This document shows positions 59,471 through 64,000 of a stretch of DNA of 64,000 nt, one piece after another (the stretch's first letter is position 1; every line of letters begins with the position of its first letter). Position numbers and translations under genes: made by a program. A model generated the notes under the pieces. It did no database searches and was not told where the DNA came from. It saw only the letters and a program-made list of their open reading frames with translations. The stretch spans positions 62,001-126,000 of the forward strand of contig NZ_SPQO01000010.1 of NCBI RefSeq assembly GCF_004570325.1, given 5' to 3'. The DNA is from Mycobacterium sp. PS03-16 (GTDB taxonomy: Bacteria; Actinomycetota; Actinomycetes; Mycobacteriales; Mycobacteriaceae).

Positions 59471-60706
59471 ATGGCAATCACAGACGTACCTGAATTCGCA
59501 CATCTCACCGACGCCGACATCGAGAGCCTGGGCAACGAGCTCGACTCGATCAGGCAGGACATCGAAGACTCCCTCGGTGAGCGCGACGCGCGCTACATCC
59601 GCCGCACCATTGCGGCACAACGAGCAATCGAGGTGGCCGCCCGGCTCATGCTGGCTGCCAGCTCACGCCGGTCGGCCTGGTGGGCCGGCACCGCGACCCT
59701 CGGCGTGGCCAAGATCATCGAGAACATGGAGATCGGCCACAACGTCATGCACGGCCAGTGGGACTGGATGAACGATCCGGAGATCCACTCGTCGTCGTGG
59801 GAGTGGGACATGGGCGGTTCCTCCAAGCACTGGCGGTTCACCCACAACTTCATGCACCACAAGTACACCAACATCCTGGGCATGGACGACGATGTGGGCT
59901 ACGGCCTCATCCGCGTCACCCGCGACGCGAAGTGGAAGCCGTTCAATCTCGGAAATCTGCTGTACAACACGATTCTCGCGATCGGTTTCGAGTGGGGCGT
60001 CGGCCTGCAGCACGTGGAGCTCGGCAAGATCTTCAAGGGCCGTGACAACCGCGACGACAGCAAGGTCCGGGCCCGCGAGTTCGCCGCCAAGGCCGGTGCG
60101 CAGCTCTTCAAGGACTACGTGGCCTACCCGGCCGTGACGTCGCTGTCCCCGGGCGCGACCTACATGTCGACGCTCAAGGCCAACGCGGTGGCCAACGTCA
60201 TCCGCAACGTCTGGGCGAACGCCGTGATCTTCTGTGGCCACTTCCCCGACGGGGCCGAGAAGTTCACCAAGACCGACATGGCCGGCGAGTCGAAGGGGCA
60301 GTGGTACCTGCGGCAGATGCTCGGCAGCGCCAACTTCGAGAACGGTCCGGTGCTGCGATTCATGAGTGGCAACCTGTGCCACCAGATCGAGCACCACCTG
60401 TACCCCGACATCCCGAGCAATCGGCTCTACGAGATCTCGACACGGGTGCGAGCGCTCTGCGACAAGTACGACCTGCCCTACACCACCGGGTCGTTCCTGG
60501 TGCAGTACGGCAAGGCGTGGCGGACCATCGCCAAACTGTCGCTGCCCGACAAGTACCTGCGGAACACGGCCGACGATGCGCCGGAGACGCGCAGCGAGCG
60601 GATGTTCGCCGAACTCGAGCCCACGCAACGGCGGGGCCTCAAGTCGTCGATCGCCGCGGTGCGCGCCAAGCGGCGGCAGAAGAAGGCCGCCGCCCGGGCG
60701 GCCTAG
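59471..60706 (+). CDS. desA3: Stearoyl-CoA delta-9 desaturase
   Basis: Membrane di-iron desaturase making oleoyl-CoA. The 411 residues hold the three histidine boxes: HNVMHGQWDW, HNFMHHKYTN (with HWRF before it) and HQIEHHLYPDIP; two hydrophobic regions surround them. The C-terminus is basic (RRQKKAAARAA). The gene has an AGGAAGGAGG ribosome-binding site 10 nt before ATG. It follows its reductase in the same orientation. Confidence 0.92.
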   Translation: MAITDVPEFAHLTDADIESLGNELDSIRQDIEDSLGERDARYIRRTIAAQRAIEVAARLMLAASSRRSAWWAGTATLGVAKIIENMEIGHNVMHGQWDWMNDPEIHSSSWEWDMGGSSKHWRFTHNFMHHKYTNILGMDDDVGYGLIRVTRDAKWKPFNLGNLLYNTILAIGFEWGVGLQHVELGKIFKGRDNRDDSKVRAREFAAKAGAQLFKDYVAYPAVTSLSPGATYMSTLKANAVANVIRNVWANAVIFCGHFPDGAEKFTKTDMAGESKGQWYLRQMLGSANFENGPVLRFMSGNLCHQIEHHLYPDIPSNRLYEISTRVRALCDKYDLPYTTGSFLVQYGKAWRTIAKLSLPDKYLRNTADDAPETRSERMFAELEPTQRRGLKSSIAAVRAKRRQKKAAARAA

Positions 60707-60717
60707 TCACCTCACCC

Positions 60718-60771
60718 GAGACTGCGGGGAGAGCGCGATTCTTGACGGATCGCTCATCTCCCCGCAGTTTC
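60718..60771. terminator. Bidirectional terminator between desA3 and the aldo-keto reductase
   Basis: GAGACTGCGGGGAGA at 60718-60732 pairs with TCTCCCCGCAGTTTC at 60757-60771 (one mismatch in 15) around a 24-nt loop that itself contains a GAGCG/CGCTC pairing. It lies between two convergent genes and is followed by TTTTA on the plus strand. Confidence 0.65.
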
Positions 60772-60787
60772 GGCGTTTTAGGGATCG

Positions 60788-61636
60788 TCAGTCGGGGATG
60801 TAGTCGAAGGTGTCCGGATGGGCGCCGGTGCGGCCGTCCTCACCCTTGTCCAGGCCGGACAGCGCGTCGACATCGTCGCTGCCGAGTTCGAAGTCGAACA
60901 GCGCGAAGTTCTCCTCGATCCGCTGCGGCGTCACCGACTTCGGGAACACGATGTCGCCGCGCTGGATGTGCCACCGCAGCACCACTTGAGCCGGGGTCTT
61001 TCCCGTCCGCTCGGCGATGCCGGTGATCACCGGGTCGTCGAGCACCTGGCCCTGGGCGATCGGCGACCACGCCTCGGTGGCGATGTCGTGGCTGCGGCCG
61101 TACTCGCGGACCGTGTCGTTGGTGAAGTACGGGTGCACCTCGATCTGGTTGACCGCCGGGACGGTATCGGTCTCGCGGGCCAGCCGTTCGAGGTGGTCGA
61201 CCTGGAAGTTCGACACGCCGATGCTGCGGGCGCGGCCGTCCTTCTTGAACTCCTCGAGGACCTGCCAGGTGGACACGAAGTCGCCGTCGTAGAGCGTCGG
61301 CAACGGCCAGTGGATGAGGAACAGGTCGACGTACTCGAAGCCCAGTTCGCTCAGCGTGGTGTCGAACGCGCGCCGGGCGTCGTCGGGCCGGTGGTATCCG
61401 TTGTTGAGCTTGCTGGTGACGAACACCTCGGCGCGGTCCAGCCCGGAGTTGCGGATGCCCTCGCCGACGCCGCGCTCATTCTGATACATCTCGGCGGTGT
61501 CGATGTGGCGGTAGCCGATGTCCAGCGCCGTCTTCACCGCGTCGGCGGTCTGATCCGGGTCGATCTGGTACACCCCGAAGCCGAGCTGCGGGATCCGGTT
61601 GCCGTCGTTCAGGCCGATATTGGGAACGTTGCTCAA
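60788..61636 (-). CDS. Aldo-keto reductase
   Basis: NADPH-dependent reductase of aldehydes and ketones, 282 residues, TIM barrel. The catalytic tetrad is visible: Asp and Tyr in DTAEMYQNERGVG, Lys in TSKLNNGYH, His in LIHWPLPT; NADPH site GVSNFQVDHL and FPKSVTPQRIEENF. The start is TTG 61636, supported by AAAGGAGG 7 nt upstream; no ATG or GTG is available at the expected length. Related enzymes in mycobacteria reduce methylglyoxal and similar carbonyls; the true substrate is unknown. Confidence 0.9.
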   Translation of the reverse strand: MSNVPNIGLNDGNRIPQLGFGVYQIDPDQTADAVKTALDIGYRHIDTAEMYQNERGVGEGIRNSGLDRAEVFVTSKLNNGYHRPDDARRAFDTTLSELGFEYVDLFLIHWPLPTLYDGDFVSTWQVLEEFKKDGRARSIGVSNFQVDHLERLARETDTVPAVNQIEVHPYFTNDTVREYGRSHDIATEAWSPIAQGQVLDDPVITGIAERTGKTPAQVVLRWHIQRGDIVFPKSVTPQRIEENFALFDFELGSDDVDALSGLDKGEDGRTGAHPDTFDYIPD

Positions 61637-61721
61637 GGTCGAGCCTCCTTTTCGATCGTGGCCCCGGGGGAGGGTGTGCCCGCTGCGGCGGCGGCGCACA
61701 CCCCACGTGTCGAGCGGTTCG

Positions 61722-62372
61722 TCACGCCTTCCGGACCACGAGGAAGGCCTGCGGAATCGCCTCGACGCCGGATGCGGTATCGCCGTCGGGTTCGCGCTGC
61801 AGCCGGGCCACCTCGCGGAATCCGTGGCGGCCGAGCCCCACGAGGACCTCGGCGGGCCGGCGGCGGTGATACGTGAGCGCCACGGGGTGCCCCCAGGCGT
61901 CGGTGAGCTCGCGCGGACGGTCGCCCACCTGGAACGCCAGCAGCAGGTGACCACCCGGGCGGAGCACGCGGTGGAACTCGGCGAACACCCCGGGCAGCGC
62001 ATCGTCGGGGATGTGGATGGTCGAGTACCACGCGCAGACACCGGCGAAGCCGGCGTCGCCGAAGTCGAGCGCGGTCATCGAACCGGTGCGGAAGTCGAGA
62101 CCGGGATTGCGGCGCCGCGCCTCGCGAACCATCCCGTCGGACAGGTCGACACCCACGACGTCGCAGCCGTGCCGGGACAGGATCGCCGTCGTCGCCCCGG
62201 TGCCGCAGCCCACGTCGAGGACGTCCTGCCCGGTGCCCACCAGCGCGGCGAACGCGCCGAGCATCGCGAGTTCGAACGGCTTGTCGCCCAGATAGTCATG
62301 AAAGTGCTGCGCGTACAGCGCCGCGGTCGCGTCGTACCCGGCGCGGGTCCGCGCGAGAAAGTCTGCGCTCAT
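61722..62372 (-). CDS. SAM-dependent methyltransferase (class I)
   Basis: A 216-residue methyltransferase of the Methyltransf_25/11 type: VLDVGCGTGATTAIL (motif I), VVGVDLSDGMV, and an aspartate-rich MTALDFGDAGFAGVCAWYSTIHI; FHRVLRPGGHLLLAF is motif III. ATG 62372 overlaps the rsgA stop (ATGA), so the two are probably coupled. Substrate unknown. Confidence 0.87.
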   Translation of the reverse strand: MSADFLARTRAGYDATAALYAQHFHDYLGDKPFELAMLGAFAALVGTGQDVLDVGCGTGATTAILSRHGCDVVGVDLSDGMVREARRRNPGLDFRTGSMTALDFGDAGFAGVCAWYSTIHIPDDALPGVFAEFHRVLRPGGHLLLAFQVGDRPRELTDAWGHPVALTYHRRRPAEVLVGLGRHGFREVARLQREPDGDTASGVEAIPQAFLVVRKA

Positions 62373-63349
62373 GCCTCTTTGAGCGCGGCCAGCAGGCGGC
62401 GTGCGGCGGCCACCCGGTCGGCGGCCGCTCCGTGCAGGCCGTCGAGCGCGCATTCCGGGTCGGCGGGCGGTCCCATGTGCCCGCAGCCGCGCGGGCAGTC
62501 GTCGATGGCCTCGGCGAGGTCGGAGAACGCCAGCAGCACATCCTCGGGTTCGATGTGCGCCAGCCCGAACGAGCGCACGCCCGGTGTGTCGATGACCCAG
62601 CCGTCGCCGGCCAGCGGCAGGGCGACGGACTGCGTCGAGGTGTGCCTGCCCTTCCCGACCCCGCTGACCTCACCGATGGCCCGATTCGCCTCGGGCACAA
62701 TGCGATTCACCAGCGTCGACTTGCCGACCCCGGAATGGCCCAGCAGCACCGTGACGTTGCCGTCCAGCAATGGCACCACAGCGTCGATGGACTCCTCTCG
62801 GCCGGCAGTGGTGACGGTCAGGTCCAGGCCGGCGAACTGTTCGGCGAACGGTTGGGCGGGGGCCAGGTCACTCTTGGTCAGGCAGAGGATCGGGTGCAGC
62901 CCGCCCGCGTACGCGGCGATGAGGGCTCGTTCGACGAATCCGGTGCGCGGTGGCGGATCGGCCAGCGCCACGACGATCAACAGCTGATCGGCGTTGGCCA
63001 CCACCACCCGCTCGGTCGGGTCGGTGTCATCGGCGGTGCGGCGCAACACCGTTCGCCGCTCGCCGCGTCGCACGATGCGGGCCAGGGTGTCGGGACGTCC
63101 GGAAAGGTCGCCGACCACGTCGACGTCGTCGCCGACGACGATCGGGGTGCGGCCGAGTTCGCGCGCCCTCATCGCGGTCACCAGATGGTCCGGATCGCCG
63201 TCGAGCGCGCAGCCCCACCGGCCGCGGTCGACCGTGACCACCATCGCGGCCCGGGCGTCGGCGTGGTCCGGGCGGGTCTTGGTCCGCGGCCGTGAGCCCC
63301 GACCCGGCCGCACCCGGACGTCGGACTCGTCGTACTGGCGAGGGCTCAA
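62369..63349 (-). CDS. rsgA: Ribosome small-subunit-dependent GTPase A
   Basis: Circularly permuted GTPase assisting late 30S assembly. The 326 residues contain an OB-like N-terminal domain ([14 protein letters not shown]), then the permuted G motifs: [22 protein letters not shown] (G4) before [12 protein letters not shown] (G1), and [10 protein letters not shown] (G3). The C-terminal zinc motif reads [21 protein letters not shown] 63349 overlaps the aroA stop by four bases (TTGA), consistent with the mycobacterial aroA-rsgA pair. Confidence 0.92.
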   Translation of the reverse strand: MSPRQYDESDVRVRPGRGSRPRTKTRPDHADARAAMVVTVDRGRWGCALDGDPDHLVTAMRARELGRTPIVVGDDVDVVGDLSGRPDTLARIVRRGERRTVLRRTADDTDPTERVVVANADQLLIVVALADPPPRTGFVERALIAAYAGGLHPILCLTKSDLAPAQPFAEQFAGLDLTVTTAGREESIDAVVPLLDGNVTVLLGHSGVGKSTLVNRIVPEANRAIGEVSGVGKGRHTSTQSVALPLAGDGWVIDTPGVRSFGLAHIEPEDVLLAFSDLAEAIDDCPRGCGHMGPPADPECALDGLHGAAADRVAAARRLLAALKEA

Positions 63350-64000
63350 GCGCCTGCCTCGGGCTCGACGGCGGTCTGCCCGGCCAGCATGCCCGACCAC
63401 AGCTGCGGGAACTCCGGCAGCGTCTTGGCCGTGGTGGCGATGTTCTCGATCTCGACCCCGGGGGTGCGCACCCCGACGATGGCCCCGGCCATCGCCATCC
63501 GGTGGTCGGCGTACGAGTGCCACGTGCCGCCGTGCAGCGGTGTCGCGGTGATCACCAGACCGTCCTCGGTCTCCTCACACTGTCCGCCCAGGCCGGTGAG
63601 TTCGGTGCGCAGCGCGGCGAGCCGGTCGGTCTCATGCCCGCGCAGATGCGCGATCCCGCGCAGACGTGACACCGCTCCCGGGGCGGCCAGCGCGGCCAGC
63701 GCGGCGACCGCCGGAGCCAGTTCCCCGACGTCGTGCAGGTCGGCGTCGATCCCGTCGTAGGGCAGGCGGCCCTGCACCTCGAGGTAGGTGTCGGCCTGGC
63801 GCACCTCCGCGCCCAGCGTCTCGAGGATGCCGAGGATGGCGTCGGCGGGTTGGGTGCTCGACGCCGGCCACCCGGTCACCCGCACCGCGCCGCCGCTGAC
63901 CACGGCCGCGGCCAGGAACGGCACCGCATTGGACAGGTCCGGTTCGATCATCCAGTCGCGGGTCTGGATCGGGCCGGGCCGCACGGTCCACCGCTTGGGG
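63346..64000 (-). CDS. aroA: 3-phosphoshikimate 1-carboxyvinyltransferase (EPSP synthase), 5' end outside window
   Basis: Shikimate pathway enzyme joining PEP and shikimate-3-phosphate. Only the C-terminal part (about 217 codons) is visible, starting beyond the right edge: [45 protein letters not shown] and [15 protein letters not shown], all typical of the second inverted domain. The frame is open to base 64000. The stop overlaps the rsgA start. Confidence 0.94.
   Translation of the reverse strand, partial: PKRWTVRPGPIQTRDWMIEPDLSNAVPFLAAAVVSGGAVRVTGWPASSTQPADAILGILETLGAEVRQADTYLEVQGRLPYDGIDADLHDVGELAPAVAALAALAAPGAVSRLRGIAHLRGHETDRLAALRTELTGLGGQCEETEDGLVITATPLHGGTWHSYADHRMAMAGAIVGVRTPGVEIENIATTAKTLPEFPQLWSGMLAGQTAVEPEAGA

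Overview
The window reads as chromosome of a high-GC actinobacterium, almost certainly a Mycolicibacterium-type (environmental, non-tuberculous) mycobacterium. Gene content and order over most of it match the conserved mycobacterial block known in M. tuberculosis as roughly Rv3280 down to Rv3227: accD5, purK-purE, fadE25, birA, an LCP ligase, rmlD, wbbL, a GDP-mannose pyrophosphorylase, fbiB-fbiA, whiB2, phosphomannomutase, manA, alkB with its TetR repressor, sahH, tmk, mtrA-mtrB-lpqB, hpf, secA1, a WS/DGAT, desA3 with its reductase, rsgA and aroA. Locus names are from memory; no database search was possible. There is no tRNA, rRNA, CRISPR array, insertion sequence or phage gene that I can support.

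Layout. 1-8179: accD5 (cut by the left edge), a polyprenyl-phosphate sugar transferase, a PH-domain membrane protein, a GtrA protein, purK, purE, fadE25 and birA. 8187-20241: an accessory exopolysaccharide locus with an operon reading leftward (sugar-phosphate transferase, two glycosyltransferases, Wzx-type flippase, a third glycosyltransferase, Wzy-like polymerase, Wzz-like chain-length protein), a Tat-exported beta-helix lipoprotein, a rightward glycosyltransferase and a glycosyltransferase remnant. It is bracketed by two paralogous small membrane proteins. 20340-35253: envelope precursor supply and attachment (LCP ligase, rhamnose and mannose activation, phosphomannomutase, phosphomannose isomerase), cofactor F420 synthesis (fbiA, fbiB) and whiB2. 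35319-39063: an amino-acid permease and an alkane-hydroxylase unit. 39150-49914: sahH, a secreted lipase, an ANTAR/GAF protein, tmk, mtrAB-lpqB, a DUF2252 protein and a broken comF-like gene. 50214-64000: hpf, secA1, a WS/DGAT-like protein, a BCCT osmolyte transporter, the desA3 desaturase system, an aldo-keto reductase, a methyltransferase, rsgA and aroA (cut by the right edge).

How the genes work together. The exopolysaccharide locus has the parts of a Wzx/Wzy pathway: lipid-linked initiation, sugar addition, flipping, polymerisation and length control, plus a surface-anchored beta-helix protein that could modify the product. Next to it lie the LCP ligase and the dTDP-rhamnose and GDP-mannose genes, which supply general cell-wall precursors. 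This locus is the best candidate for an undescribed system here.

Oddities. The only rubredoxin beside alkB has an in-frame TAG in place of a conserved tryptophan. The comF-like gene carries a frameshift. One glycosyltransferase has ATC where its start codon should be. The reductase and desA3 genes share a pair of palindromes with identical 15-bp spacing. The BCCT transporter starts inside a four-codon mini-ORF. The WS/DGAT protein has lost key residues of its active-site motif.
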